Source: Streptomyces thinghirensis
GTDB taxonomy: Bacteria; Actinomycetota; Actinomycetia; Streptomycetales; Streptomycetaceae
NCBI GenBank assembly: GCA_021502835.1
Contig: JAKFGP010000024.1
Coordinates: 124,001 to 188,000 of the forward strand
Length of the DNA: 64,000 nucleotides
Direction: 5' to 3'
Part shown: piece after piece, positions 41,405-52,547 of the stretch
Layout of the letters: the number at the start of each line of letters is the position of its first letter
Position numbering within the stretch: the stretch's first letter is position 1
The notes under the pieces: model-generated
Databases searched by the model: none
What the model was told of the DNA's origin: nothing
Seen by the model: the letters and a program-made list of their open reading frames with translations, nothing else
Position numbers and translations under genes: made by a program

Positions 41405-42285
41405 CCCCAGGCCGCGCACATCGCGCGCAGCCGCTCGGGGATCTCGTCCTCCTTCGGCAGGCGCGCGCCCCGGCTGCACGGTGCCGGTGCGGATGTTCTC
41501 GCGCCAGTCGCCGAGTCCGCGGACCAGCTCGCGGCCGGTCTTCTTGCCGTAGTTCAGCATGGCCGGCGCGTAGTCGACACCGAGGAACTCGCACAGGCGG
41601 CGCATCTCGCGCTCGGGGTCCTCGGTGATGTCCTCGTAGCGCACGGTGAAGCCGTCGGCGTCCGCGGTGCGGGCCTCCTCGACGGCCGTCGTGTAGCGCA
41701 GCACGTCGGTGACGGCGGTGTCGAGCGGCCGCTTGACGGGGTCGGTCTCGTGCCAGGAGCGGGCGATCGACTCGGGGTGGCGCAGCAGGAAGACGAAGCG
41801 CGCGTCGGGCCAGGCGTCCTTGAGGCGCCGGTACATGCTACGCGTTGGCCGGGGTCTTCTCCACGATGAAGTCCTTGCCCGCCTTGACCAGTTCTCGGTG
41901 CATGACGCGGTCCCACAGCAGGTGCTCCAGGTCACCGCGCTCCAGACCGAGGGCGCCCATCGCGCGCTCGGAGAACCAGTTGGCGCACGTGACCTCCAGC
42001 CGGCCGATGTGCAGCTCGTGCGGGGCGTGCAGCCGCGGGTGGGCGCCCAGCATCATGCGCAGCAGCGTGGAGCCGGAGCGGATGGACGAGATGATGAAGA
42101 CGGGCCGCCGCAGCAGCCGGTCGGTCGCCAGTTCCCCGGCCGACGGACGCCGGTACGTGGCCGCCGGCCGCTCCGCGGGTTCCGGCGGGGCGGGCCTCTT
42201 CCCCTTCGCCGCCTGGGGGTGCTCTCCGCACCTGGAGGCCGGTGGTGGCGGTGAGGGCCCGGTTCAAGTTGCGCGCGAGACTCAT
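41392..42285 (-). CDS. PAPS-dependent sulfotransferase family protein
   Basis: Transfers sulfate from PAPS to an unknown acceptor. The PAPS 5'-phosphosulfate loop reads [22 protein letters not shown], followed by [10 protein letters not shown], and further on [29 protein letters not shown] (3'-phosphate site) and [25 protein letters not shown]. Breaks near 42190, 41835 and 41465. About 297 residues. From ATG 42285 it runs opposite to the monooxygenase gene, and the two ends overlap by 13 bp. It is the odd member of this catabolic neighbourhood. Confidence 0.87.
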
Positions 42286-42367
42286 GCGTCCGCACGGTAG
42301 GTGAGAAACCTGAGAAGAGGGTCTGAGAAGGCTGAGGGTTCCTGATCGCAGAGAAGTGTGACGCGAG

Positions 42368-43216
42368 TCACTCGCCAGGAGTCATGGGCACCCCGGGCGC
42401 CGCGTAGACCGCGCCCGCGTCGCGCAGCCGCTCGTGCAGGGCCCGGAAGACGGCCGCCGAGCGCCTGCCCGGCCAGTCCTCGGGCAGCAGCCGGTCCGGG
42501 CAGCCCCGGGTCGGCGTAGGGCAGGTGGCGCCAGGAGTCCAGGGCGAGGAGGTAGTCGCGGTACGCATCCTCGGGCGGGGTGTCGGACCGGCGCTCCCAG
42601 TCGTGCAGCACGCGCGCGTGGCGATCGAGGAACGCCTCGTGCTCCTTGGCGATCGCGGCCAGGTCCCACCACCGTGCCGCCGCCTCGGCGGTCGGCGTGA
42701 AGCCCAGGTGCTCACCCCGGAAGAAGTCCACGTACGAGTCCAGGCCCAGGCGGCCCAGCGCGTGCCGGGTCTCCTCGTACAGGCGGGCCGGGGCGATCCA
42801 CACGCCGGGGGCCGCGGTGCCGAAGCCGAGACCGGCCAGGCGGGAGCGCAGTACGTGCCGCTTCTGCCGCTCCGACTCGGGCACGGAGAAGACGGCGAGC
42901 ACCCAGCCCTCGTCCTCGTAGGGTGCCGTGGCGTAGATGCGCCGGTCGCCGTCCTCCAGCAACTGCCGTGCGCCTCGGTGGAGATCTCGTACCCGGCGGC
43001 GCCCTCGGCCGTACGAGCGGGCAGCAGCAGCCCGCGCCGCGTCAGCCGGGACACCGACGAACGCACGGAGGGGGCGTCCACCCCGACCGCGGCCAGCAGC
43101 CGGATCAGCTCGGCGACGGGCACCGGGCCCGGCGCGAAACGTCCGTACGCGCCGTAGAGCGTGACGATCAGGGATCTCGGGGCGTGCTGCGCGTGCTGGT
43201 CGGACACGTTGATCAT
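42368..43216 (-). CDS. PaaX-family transcriptional regulator
   Basis: PaaX proteins repress aromatic acid degradation genes and respond to aryl-CoA inducers. N-terminal winged helix: SLIVTLYGAYGRFAPGPVPVAELIRLLAAVGVDAPSVRSSVSRLTRRGLL. The middle and C-terminal regions are also typical: EGWVLAVFSVPESERQKRHVLRSRLAGLGFGTAAPGVWIAP, YVDFFRGEHLGF, WWDLAAIAKEHEAFL, AYRDYLLALDSWRHLPYADPGLP. Breaks near 42965 and 42505. About 282 residues. Sits among ligase, monooxygenase and dehydrogenase genes and is the obvious candidate to bind the GTGAC palindromes. It is on the same strand as the ligase, 15 bp downstream of it. Confidence 0.92.
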   Translation of the reverse strand: MINVSDQHAQHAPRSLIVTLYGAYGRFAPGPVPVAELIRLLAAVGVDAPSVRSSVSRLTRRGLLLPARTAEGAAGYEISTEAHGSCWRTATGASTPRHPTRTRAGCSPSSPCPSRSGRSGTYCAPAWPVSASAPRPPACGSPRPACTRRPGTRWAAWAWTRTWTSSGVSTWASRRPPRRRHGGGTWPRSPRSTRRSSIATRACCTTGSAGPTPRPRMRTATTSSPWTPGATCPTPTRGCPDRLLPEDWPGRRSAAVFRALHERLRDAGAVYAAPGVPMTPGE

Positions 43217-43231
43217 CTTATGTCCTCGGCA

Positions 43232-44875
43232 TTACGCCTGGTCACTCCCGGGATGATCGGGCGGGGTCAGGAGCCGGTAACGCTGGAGCTTCCCCGTCGC
43301 CGTGCGCGCAGCGCCTCCAGGAAGACGATCTCGCGAGGGCACTTGTACGGCGCCAGCTCGGAGCGGAGGAACGCGCGCAGCGCGTCGGCGTCCCGCTCGG
43401 CGCCCTCCTTCAGTACGGCGTGGGCCACCACGACCTGTCCGCGGTTCGCGTCGGCCCGGCCCACCACCGCCGCTTCCACCACGTCCGGATGCCGGAGCAG
43501 CGCGTCCTCCACCTCCGGTCCGGCGATGTTGTACCCGGCGGAGATGATCATGTCGTCGGCGCGCGCCACGTACCGGAAGTACCCGTCGGGCTCGCGGACG
43601 TAGGTGTCGCCGGTGATGTTCCAGCCGTCGCGCACGTACTCCCGCTGCCGCGGATCGGCGAGATACCGGCAGCCCACCGGCCCGCGCACCGCCAGCAGCC
43701 CGGGCTCCCCGTCGGCCACCGGCGCGCCGTTCCCGTCCTGTACGCGCGCCTGCCAGCCCGGCACCGGAACACCCGTCGTGCCGGGCCTGATGTCCCCGTC
43801 GGCCGCGGAGACGAAGATGTGCAGCAGCTCGGTGGCGCCGATGCCGTTGATGACACGCAGGCCGGTGCGCTCGTGCCAGGCCCGCCAGGTGGCCGCGGGC
43901 AGGTTCTCGCCCGCCGAGACGCAGCGGCGCAGGCATGTCACGTCGTACGCGTCCAGCTCGTCGAGCATCGCGCGGTACGCCGTCGGCGCGGTGAACAGCA
44001 CCGGACACCCGGTGCTCGGCGACGGCGGGCAACAGCTGCCGGGGGACCCGCCTGTTCGAGGAGCAGCGCGCTCGCCCCGGCTCGCATCGGGAAGACCACC
44101 AGCCCGCCGAGCCCGAAGGTGAAGCCGAGCGGCGGGCTGCCCGCGAAGAGGTCGTCGGGGCGCGGCTTCAGCACGTGCTTGGAGAAGGTGTCGGCGATCG
44201 CCAGCACGTCGCGATGGAAGTGCATGCAGCCCTTGGGGCGCCCGGTGGTGCCCGAGGTGAAGGCGATCAGCGCCACGTCGTCGGCCGGTGTCCACGGCCG
44301 GGTACGGCGTGCCGGGCACCGTGCCGGCTTGCGTGCGCGTCAGCAGGTCGTCGGGCGCGTCCCCGCCGTACGTCGTGATCCGCAGCCCGGGAATCTCCGC
44401 CTTGGCGAGGTCGTCGACGGCCCGGACGTCGCACAGGGCGTGGCGCACCCGGGCGATCTCGCAGATGGCGCGCAGCTCGTGCGGGCGCTGCTGGGCCAGT
44501 ACGGTGACCGCCACCGCGCCCGCCTTCAGCACCGCCAGCCAGCAGGCGGCCAGCCACGGGGTGGTGGGGGCCGCGCAGCAGCACCCGGTTGCCCGGGACG
44601 ACACCGAGGTCGCCGGTGAGGAGATGGGCGAGCCGGTCCACGCAGGCCCGCAGCCGGCCGTAGGTCCAGTCGTCGCCGGACGCGGTGCGGAAGACCGGGC
44701 GGTCGTCGGGCGGGCCGGTGAGCAGCTCGGCGGCGCAGTTCAGCCGGGCGGGGTAGCGCAGCTCCGGCAGGTCGAAGCGGAGTTCGGGCCACTGGTCCGG
44801 GGGAGGGAGGTGCTCGCGCGCGAAGGTGTCGACGTGGGCGGAACGGTGCGGCTCCGCGCGGTGCGGATCTGCCAT
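43232..44875 (-). CDS. Benzoate/2-aminobenzoate-CoA ligase-like AMP-binding enzyme
   Basis: Activates an aromatic acid to its CoA thioester through an acyl-AMP. Family marks: DDWTYGRLRACVDRLAHLL, WLAACWLAVLKAGAVAVTV, VALIAFTSGTTGRPKGCMHFHRD (AMP loop), FAGSPPLGFTFGLGGLVVFPMRAGAS, VINGIGATELLHIFVS, DGWNITGDTYVREPDGYFRYVARADDMIISAGYNI and TGKLQRYRLL with the catalytic Lys of the C-terminal lobe. Breaks near 44575, 44290, 44030 and 43310. About 547 residues. ATG 44875 is in the divergent promoter shared with the acyl-CoA dehydrogenase. The TELLHIF region is typical of the benzoate/anthranilate ligases. Confidence 0.9.
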
Positions 44876-44927
44876 GGCGGTTCGCCCCTTTGTCGTGGTG
44901 GGCTTGCGCAACGAGCGTATCGTGTTG

Positions 44928-44940
44928 GTGACGACAGTCA
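44928..44940 (+). promoter_or_regulatory. Second copy of the GTGACGACAGTCA motif, in the ligase/acyl-CoA dehydrogenase divergent promoter
   Basis: Thirteen bases identical to the site at 38087. It lies 53 bp from the ligase start and 88 bp from the dehydrogenase start, so one bound protein could control both directions. CGCGATAACCTCGG follows, matching GTGATAGCTTCG after the first copy, which suggests the motif overlaps a common promoter. Confidence 0.6.
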
Positions 44941-45027
44941 ACGGTGCGCGATAACCTCGGTTGTGGCCCGGCGGCCGGCGGAGCAGGGCCGAGGAGCTGG
45001 GCAGGGGAGCAGGGGAAGGGACCGGCG

Positions 45028-46184
45028 ATGACCGCATTCTCGCTCGAACCGGCACAACTCACCTGGTGTGCCGAGCTGCGCGCCCTCGCCGCCGAACGGC
45101 TGCGCCCGTTGGCCGAGAAGGGCGAACCGGGCCGCGTGAACCGCGCCCTCCTCGCCGAACTCGGCGCCCTCGGCCTGCTGCCGCGACTGTTCACCTCGGG
45201 CGCGCTCGACCTGTGCCTGATGCGCGAGTCCCTCGCCCACGCCTGCACTGAGGCCGAGACCGCCCTCGCCCTCCAGGGCCTCGGCGCCCACCCGGTGCAC
45301 GCCCACGGCACCGAGGCCCAGCGCGCCCGCTGGCTGCCCCGGGTGAGCGACGGCAGCGCGGTGGCCGCCTTCGCCCTCAGCGAGCCCGACGCCGGCTCGG
45401 ACGCGGCGGCGCTGGGGCTCGCCGCGCACCCGGACACCCGGTCCGACGGCCGCACCGGCTGGCGGCTCACCGGCGAGAAGTGCTGGATCTCCAACGCCCC
45501 CGAGGCCGACTTCTACACCGTCTTCGCCCGCACCACCCCGGGCGCCGGCGCCCGCGGCGTCACCGCCTTCCTCGTGCCCGCCGACCGCCCCGGCCTCACC
45601 GGCACCCCCTCGACATGCTCTCCCCGCACCCCATCGGCGCCCTCGGCTTCGACGCCGTGCCCGTCACCGCCGACGACGTGCTCGGCGAGCCGGACCGCGG
45701 CTTCCGGGTCGCCATGGGCACCCTCAACCTGTTCCGCCCCAGCGTCGGCGCCTTCGCCGTCGGCATGGCGCAGGCCGCCCTGGACGCCACCCTCGCGCAC
45801 ACCGCCGCCCGCGACGCCTTCGGCGGCAAGCTGCGCGACCTCCAGACCGTCGCCCACCAGGTCGCCGAGATGGCCCTGCGCACCGAGGCGGCCCGCCTGA
45901 TGGTGTACGCGGCGGCGACGGCGTACGACGAGGGCGCACCGGACGTCCCGGCGGCGCGCCGCGATGGCGAAGCTCCTCGCCACCGAGACCGCCCAGTACG
46001 TCGTCGACAAGGCCGTCCAGCTGCACGGCGCCCGCGCCCTGCGCCGCGGCCACCTCCTCGAACACCTCTACCGCGAGGTGCGCGCCCCCGCGTCTACGAG
46101 GGCGCGAGCGAGGTGCAACGCGGGATCATCGCCAAGGAGCTGTACCGAACGCTGGACTCGACGACCGAGGAGGCCGGGACATGA
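45028..46184 (+). CDS. Acyl-CoA dehydrogenase family protein
   Basis: FAD enzyme that oxidises acyl-CoA. ATG 45028 follows AGGGGAAGGG. Blocks: LALQGLGAHPVHAHGTEAQRARWLPRVSDG, AAFALSEPDAGSDAAAL (substrate/FAD site), GWRLTGEKCWISNAPEADFYTVFART (FAD site), GALGFDAVPV, FRPSVGAFAVGMAQAALDATLAHTAARDAFGGKL, and RVYEGASEVQRGIIAKELY, containing the Glu and Tyr positions near the active site. Breaks near 45610, 45955 and 46090. About 385 residues. Its stop overlaps the RidA start (ATGA). Confidence 0.92.
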
Positions 46185-46579
46185 CCGCCGAACGGGTGAA
46201 CCCGCCCGAACTCTCCCCGCCCACCGGCTTCTCCCACGCCGTCGTCGCCACCGGCACCCGCGTCGTGTTCCTGGCCGGCCAGACCGCCCTCGACACCGAC
46301 GGCAAGGTCACGGGAGACACCCTCCAAGCCCAGTTCGAGCTGGCTCTCACCAACCTGCTGACCGCCCTGCGTGCCGCCGGCGGCACCCCCGCCGACCTCG
46401 CCCGCGTCACCGTCTACGCCACGGACGTCGCCGCCTACCGCACCCACGCCGCCGACCTCGGCCGCACCTGGCGCGAGCTGGCCGGCCGCGACTACCCGGC
46501 GATGGCGGTCGTGGAGGTCGTACGCCTGTGGGACGAACGGGCGCTGGTGGAACTCGACGGATTCGCCGTACTGCCGTAG
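46181..46579 (+). CDS. RidA-family protein (enamine/imine deaminase-like)
   Basis: Intact, 132 residues. RidA proteins hydrolyse reactive enamine/imine intermediates. Motifs: VVFLAGQTALDTDGKV, LTNLLTALRAAGGTPADLARVTVYATD, and YPAMAVVEVVRLWDERALVELDGFAVLP. The Arg usually found in canonical RidA (E-x-x-A-x-A-R region) is not obvious, so it may belong to another Rid subgroup. Coupled to the acyl-CoA dehydrogenase by a 4-bp overlap, which fits an amino-aromatic substrate whose ring opening gives enamines. Confidence 0.92.
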   Translation: MTAERVNPPELSPPTGFSHAVVATGTRVVFLAGQTALDTDGKVTGDTLQAQFELALTNLLTALRAAGGTPADLARVTVYATDVAAYRTHAADLGRTWRELAGRDYPAMAVVEVVRLWDERALVELDGFAVLP

Positions 46580-46621
46580 GCCCCACTGCCGTAAATCCCG
46601 CGCCCGCCCTAGAGTTCCGGC

Positions 46622-47450
46622 ATGCCGGACATCGAACTGAGCGCGGGAACCATCGAGTACGAGGACACCGGCGGCGACGGCCCGGTCGTCGTCCTCCTCC
46701 ACGGCCTCGTCCACGACGCGACCGTCTGGCGCGAGGTCGTCGCCGACCTGCGCACCGACCACCGGGTCATCGCGCCGACCCTGCCCTACGGCGCCCACCG
46801 CCGGGCCATGTCCCGGCCGCCCACGCCGGACCTCGTCAACGAACTGATCGCGGAGTTCCTCGACCGCCTCGACCTGACCGACGTCACCCTGGTCGAGAAC
46901 GACTGCGGGCGGGCCCAGACGGTGGCGGCCCGGCACCCCGAACGTCTCGCGCGGCTGGCGCTCGTCGCGTGCGAGGCGTTCGACAACTACCCGCCGGGGC
47001 TGCCCGGGAAGATGATCGGCCTCGCTCTGCCGGACACCCGGGGGCGTGTCCCTGCTGGTCCGCGTCCTCGGGCTGAAACCGCTGCGCCGCCTGCCCGTCG
47101 GCATCGGCGCGCTCACCAAGCGGCCCGTGCCGGACGCGGTCGTCGACGGCTGGCTGCGCCCGCTGCGCACCGACCCGGCCGTCCGGCGCGACTTCCGGCA
47201 CTACAACACCCACGTCCGCCGCGACGAACTGCTGGAGGCGGCCCAGGGATTGCGGAGGTTCGACCGGCCCGCGCTCGTCGTCTGGGCGATCGAGGACCTG
47301 ATGATGCCCCGCGCCCACGGCCGGCGCCTGGCCGAACTCCTCCCGAAGGGCCGGCTGGTGGAGGTGGAGGACGCCCGGACGCTGATCGCCGAGGACCAGC
47401 CGGAGCTGCTCGCCTCCCTGCTGCGGGAGTTCATCGCCGAGAAGGACTGA
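46622..47450 (+). CDS. Alpha/beta hydrolase with unusual nucleophile elbow
   Basis: VVVLLHGLVHDATVWREVVADL holds the oxyanion HG motif. The elbow reads VTLVENDCGRAQTVAARHPERLARLALVACEAFDNYPPGLPG: the usual G-x-S-x-G is E-N-D-C-G, so the nucleophile may be Asp, as in haloalkane dehalogenase-like enzymes (V-G-N-D-x-G-G). DYP/FDNYPPG is also seen in those relatives. A late acid Asp is present in VVWAIEDLMMPRAHGRRLAELLP. Break near 47040 in a G run. About 275 residues. Starts 42 bp after ridA with its own ATG 46622; it may belong to the aromatic cluster. Confidence 0.8.
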
Positions 47451-47468
47451 GCGCCGCCCCGCGGGCGC

Positions 47469-47676
47469 TCAGGCCGCCATCGCCAGGCGCCCCGCGGTGC
47501 CCGGCGCGGCGCGACGACCCGGCCGTCGGGCCGCAGCTCGCCGGTGTCGTCGAAGACGATCGTGCCGTCGCACAGCAGGTTCCACCCCTGCTCGGGGTGG
47601 GCGGCGACGACGTGCGCGGTCACGCCCGCGCGGCGGGGGAGCCGGCTGCGGGGCAGGAAGGCCGGTGGGTACACAT
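47469..47676 (-). CDS. DUF5999 family small protein
   Basis: Actinobacterial protein of about 68 residues. It starts MCTHRPSCPAA (Cys-x-His-x5-Cys, a possible metal site at the N-terminus), then in other frames VTAHVVAAHPEQGWNLLCDGTIVFDDTGELRPDGRVVAP and ends LAMAA. Breaks near 47635 and 47500. Function unknown. Runs opposite to the hydrolase, 18 bp between stops. Confidence 0.8.
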
Positions 47677-47782
47677 GGCGCACCTCCACGTCGGGAGACC
47701 GTCCCGTCCCTCGGGACCGTCGCATGTACAGACCGTAGCGCCCGGCGGGAAGTCATCGCCAATACCCGGGCGGCAAGCGTGA

Positions 47783-49320
<1,538 letters not shown>

Positions 49321-49330
49321 GATGCCCGGG

Positions 49331-49567
49331 TCACTCCGCCCGGGTGCGGGTCAGGGACGCCTGGGACCGTCCCCAGCGCTCGGCGAGGCTGGTCTCCAGC
49401 TCGGTCATGACATCCAGGAAGCGTTGCAGTACGGGCTCGGTCACGCGGAGCGGGACGGGGAGCCCGCCTCTGGTCAGAGTTCCGTCGCTCGGTGACGGAC
49501 AGTGGTTTCTGCCGGGCCGGTAAATGTATGGCCCAAGCGTCACCAATTCCCCGTATTCCTCTGTCAT
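49331..49567 (-). CDS. Small conserved-type protein, 78 residues, upstream of the DUF2637 gene
   Basis: Intact frame MTEEYGELVTLGPYIYRPGRNHCPSPSDGTLTRGGLPVPLRVTEPVLQRFLDVMTELETSLAERWG. Mixed start and an amphipathic C-terminal helix; no known domain recognised. It ends 10 bp before the DUF2637 start and probably shares its transcript. The AT-richer region upstream (49570-49670) likely holds the promoter. Confidence 0.65.
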   Translation of the reverse strand: MTEEYGELVTLGPYIYRPGRNHCPSPSDGTLTRGGLPVPLRVTEPVLQRFLDVMTELETSLAERWGRSQASLTRTRAE

Positions 49568-49730
49568 ATCCGAAGTAACGTCTGCCTACTCCGTCGGATG
49601 CGCGGCAGTCGAGTGAACGATTTCTGCGATACTTACCCAATCTGAATTCACACCGGCTCGACAGTAGCGCTGTAGGAAAAGCGGGAAATGCCGCGCGAGG
49701 GCCGAGCTTCCCCGCATGAGCGACGACTCG

Positions 49731-50153
49731 CTACCGCTGGGTCAGACTTCCGGACTCGTTCGCCAGCCGTTGCTGGAGCGTGGCGGCGAAGTCCTCGGCC
49801 ATCGCCAGCCGGGCGCGCAGCGTTTCGCAGCGCGCGTCGGCCACCTTCCGGTAGGAGTCCAGCCGTTCCCGCAGCAGCTCCCTCTCCTCTCCGGTGGGAG
49901 GGTCGTCGGAAGCGGCGAGCCGGTCGGTGATCTCCAGCAGGTCCCGCATCTCGTCCAGGGAGAAATCGAGCGGCTTCATGCGGCGGATCACCATCAGCCG
50001 GTCGACGTCCGCGGCCGTGTAGAGCCGGAAGCCCCCTTGCTGCGGGCCGAGGGAACGACCAGGCCGACTTCCTCGTAGTGGACGGATGGTGCGCAGCGAC
50101 AAACCGGTCCGCTCGGCCACCTGGCCGATCTGCATCTGCCGGTGTTCCGTCAT
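49731..50153 (-). CDS. MerR-family transcriptional regulator
   Basis: ATG 50153: MQIGQVAERTGLSLRTIR, a break near 50070, then KGGFRLYTAADVDRLMVIRRMKPLDFSLDEMRDLLEITDRLA and a coiled-coil C-terminus (ERELLRERLDSYRKVADARCETLRARLAMAEDFAATLQQRL). One Cys in the coiled coil is not the metal-binding Cys set of mercury regulators, so the signal is unknown. About 140 residues. Divergent from the SulP transporter at 50472, with a candidate operator between. Confidence 0.88.
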   Translation of the reverse strand: MTEHRQMQIGQVAERTGLSLRTIRPLRGSRPGRSLGPQQGGFRLYTAADVDRLMVIRRMKPLDFSLDEMRDLLEITDRLAASDDPPTGEERELLRERLDSYRKVADARCETLRARLAMAEDFAATLQQRLANESGSLTQR

Positions 50154-50471
50154 CGCTGAGCCATCTCCCTCTGTCGTCCGTTCGCACTCTGCCCTCACGT
50201 CAGGGTAGAGTTGCGGGCGTGTTCGTCCCCGCCGGCTCAGTGCGCGGTAGGGTGGAACCGCCGCGGCACAGGCCCCGACGGGCCTCTGACGGCACCAAGA
50301 CTTCCAGGCAATGATGCCCGACCGGCGGCCGAGGGGGCTGCCGCCCTGTCCGGCAAGGCTCCCGCCGAAGCGGCCGGGCCGCCGGGGGATTCCGCACCCA
50401 GGTGGGATCACGTACGCCCCGCGCGTGTGTCCAGCGGTAACGGACGCGTGCGCCTGAACAGGAACGGTTGC
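50154..50471. promoter_or_regulatory. MerR-sulP divergent region with near-palindrome CCCTCACGTCAGGG
   Basis: 318 bp without a gene. At 50192-50205 a 14-bp element is symmetric at 12 of 14 positions and followed by TAGAG; it sits about 40 bp from the MerR start and about 270 bp from sulP. MerR proteins bind such dyads inside stretched promoters. The rest shows no clear signal. Confidence 0.5.
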
Positions 50472-51973
50472 ATGTCCTCACCGCTGTCCGCAGCTCCCAG
50501 GTTCCGCATGTCCAAGCCCGACTGGCTTGCCTCTCCGAAGGTCCTGCGCACCGAGGTGCTGGCGGGCCTGGTCGTGGCCCTGGCGCTCATCCCGGAGGCC
50601 ATCTCCTTCTCGATCATCGCCGGTGTCGACCCCAGTATCGGACTGTTCGCCTCCTTCACCATGGCGGTCGTGATCTCCGTGGTGGGCGGCCGCAAGGCGA
50701 TGATCTCCGCCGCCACCGGCGCGGTCGCCCTGGTCATCGCCCCGCTCAACCATGAGTACGGGCTGGGCTACCTGGTCGCCGCCGTCATCCTGGCCGGTGT
50801 CTTCCAGGTGATCCTCGGCGCCCTCGGTGTGGCCAGGCTGATGCGGTTCGTCCCCGCTCGGTGATGGTCGGCTTCGTCAACGCCCTGGCCGTCCTGATCT
50901 TCATCGCCCAGGTGCCGGAGATGCACGACGTCCCCTGGGCCGTCTACCCGCTCCTCGCGGCCGGCCTGGCCCTCATGGTGTTCTTCCCCAAGGTCACCAA
51001 GGTGGTCCCGGCGCCGCTGGTCTCCATCATCGTGCTGACCGTGATCACCGTCGCGGCCGGGATCGCCGTCCCCACGGTCGGCGACAAGGGCGAGCTGCCC
51101 TCCTCGCTGCCCGTTCCCGGCCTGCCGGACGTCCCGTTCACCATGGACACGCTGACGACCATCGCGCCCTACGCCCTCGCCATGGCGCTGGTGGGCCTGA
51201 TGGAGTCGCTGATGACGGCCAAGCTCGTCGACGACATCACCGACACCCGCTCGAACAAGACCCGCGAGTCCGTCGGCCAGGGCATCGCCAACATCGTCAC
51301 CGGCTTCTTCGGTGGCATGGGCGGCTGCGCCATGATCGGCCAGACCATGATCAACGTGAAGGTGTCCGGCGCCCGTACCCGCCTGTCCACCTTCCTGGCC
51401 GGCTCCTTCCTCATGGTGCTGTGCATCGTCCCCGGCCCGGTCGTCTCCGACATCCCCATGGCGGCCCTCGTCGCCGTGATGGTCATGGTCTCGGTCGGTA
51501 CGTTCGACTGGCACTCGGTCCGGCCCAGGACCCTCAAGCGCATGCCGCTGGGCGAGACCGTCGTCATGGCGATCACGGTGATCGTCGTGGTCGCCACCGA
51601 CAACCTCGCCATCGGCGTCGTCGTCGGCTCCGTCACCGCGATGATCATCTTCGCCAAGCGCGTCGCCCACCTGGCCAACGTCTCCGGCGTGGTCGACCCC
51701 GACGGCAAGCAGGTCGTCTACTCGGTCACCGGTGAGCTGTTCTTCGCCTCCTCCAACGACCTCGTCCACCAGTTCGACTACAAGGGCGACCCCGACGACG
51801 TCGTCATCGACATGTCCGGCACCCACATCTGGGACGCCTCCTCCGTCGCCGCCCTGGATGCCATCGAGACCAAGTACGCCCAGCGCGGCAAGAAGGTCAC
51901 CTTCACCGGCCTCAACGAGCCCAGCGCCGACATGCACGAGAGGCTGGCCGGACAGCTCACCGGCGGCCACTGA
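50472..51973 (+). CDS. SulP-family anion transporter with STAS domain
   Basis: ATG 50472. Membrane region from EVLAGLVVALALIPEAISFSIIAGVDPSIGLFASF (SLC26 signature), VVISVVGGRKAMISAATGAVALVIAPL, a break near 50862 at VP(R)SVMVGFVNALAVLIF, GIANIVTGFFGGMGGCAMIGQTMINVKVSGARTRLSTFLAG (second signature), then IVVVATDNLAIGVVVGSVTAM. The C-terminal cytoplasmic STAS domain is VVDPDGKQVVYSVTGELFFASSNDLV and VIDMSGTHIWDASSVAALDAI. About 500 residues. Moves sulfate, bicarbonate or dicarboxylates; substrate not fixed by sequence. Confidence 0.93.
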
Positions 51974-52010
51974 GGCAGCGGTCCGCCAGGACGGCACCGG
52001 GCGTAGAATC

Positions 52011-52025
52011 GGGCCCCGATATCGG
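52011..52025 (+). promoter_or_regulatory. Palindromic site GGGCCCCGATATCGG upstream of padR
   Basis: Core CCGATATCGG is a perfect 10-bp palindrome, 29 bp before the padR GTG. An identical 15-mer lies in front of the permease gene at 53857. PadR-type repressors commonly bind such dyads and control themselves. Confidence 0.65.
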
Positions 52026-52053
52026 ATTCGTCACTGTCGGAGGTGGGCCCACG

Positions 52054-52359
52054 GTGCGGGAGTTCCAGCGGGGCGCGGTGCGGCTGCACATCCTTCACCA
52101 CGCGTCCGAGGAGGAGATCCACGGCGCGTGGATGGCCGAGGAACTGGCCCGGCACGGCTACCGGATCAGCCCCGGCACGCTGTATCCGACACTGCACCGG
52201 CTGGAGGCCGACGGGCTTCTGGTCTCCGAGCAGCGCGTCGTCGACGGGCGGGCCAGACGGGTCTACCGCGCCACGGAGGCCGGGGGGCAGGCCCTCGCCG
52301 AGGACCGCAAGGCCCTGGCGGAGCTGGCCCTGGAGGTCCTTGGCGCGGAGATGCCGTAG
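52054..52359 (+). CDS. PadR-family transcriptional regulator
   Basis: Intact, 101 residues from GTG 52054 with GGAGG upstream at 52040. Winged helix: FQRGAVRLHILHHASEEEIHGAWMAEELARHGYRISPGTLYPTLHRLEADGLLVSEQRVVDGRARRVYRATEAG. It is a short PadR lacking most of the second helical domain. Shares an exact operator-like sequence with the permease 1.8 kb away, so it probably represses itself and the permease. Confidence 0.92.
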   Translation: MREFQRGAVRLHILHHASEEEIHGAWMAEELARHGYRISPGTLYPTLHRLEADGLLVSEQRVVDGRARRVYRATEAGGQALAEDRKALAELALEVLGAEMP

Positions 52360-52366
52360 GAGCCTG

Positions 52367-52482
<116 letters not shown>

Positions 52483-52547
52483 GCGAGGTCTGGTCGCGCA
52501 GTGCCCGTCCGGGCGGGCTGCCCCTACGGCCTGCGGGCGGGTTGCGC

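Noticed and set aside
50768..51997. Long open frame opposite the SulP gene (about 409 codons)
   Set aside because: Composition is His/Asp/Gly-rich mirror of the hydrophobic sense protein, with no domain; a usual antisense artefact in GC-rich DNA.
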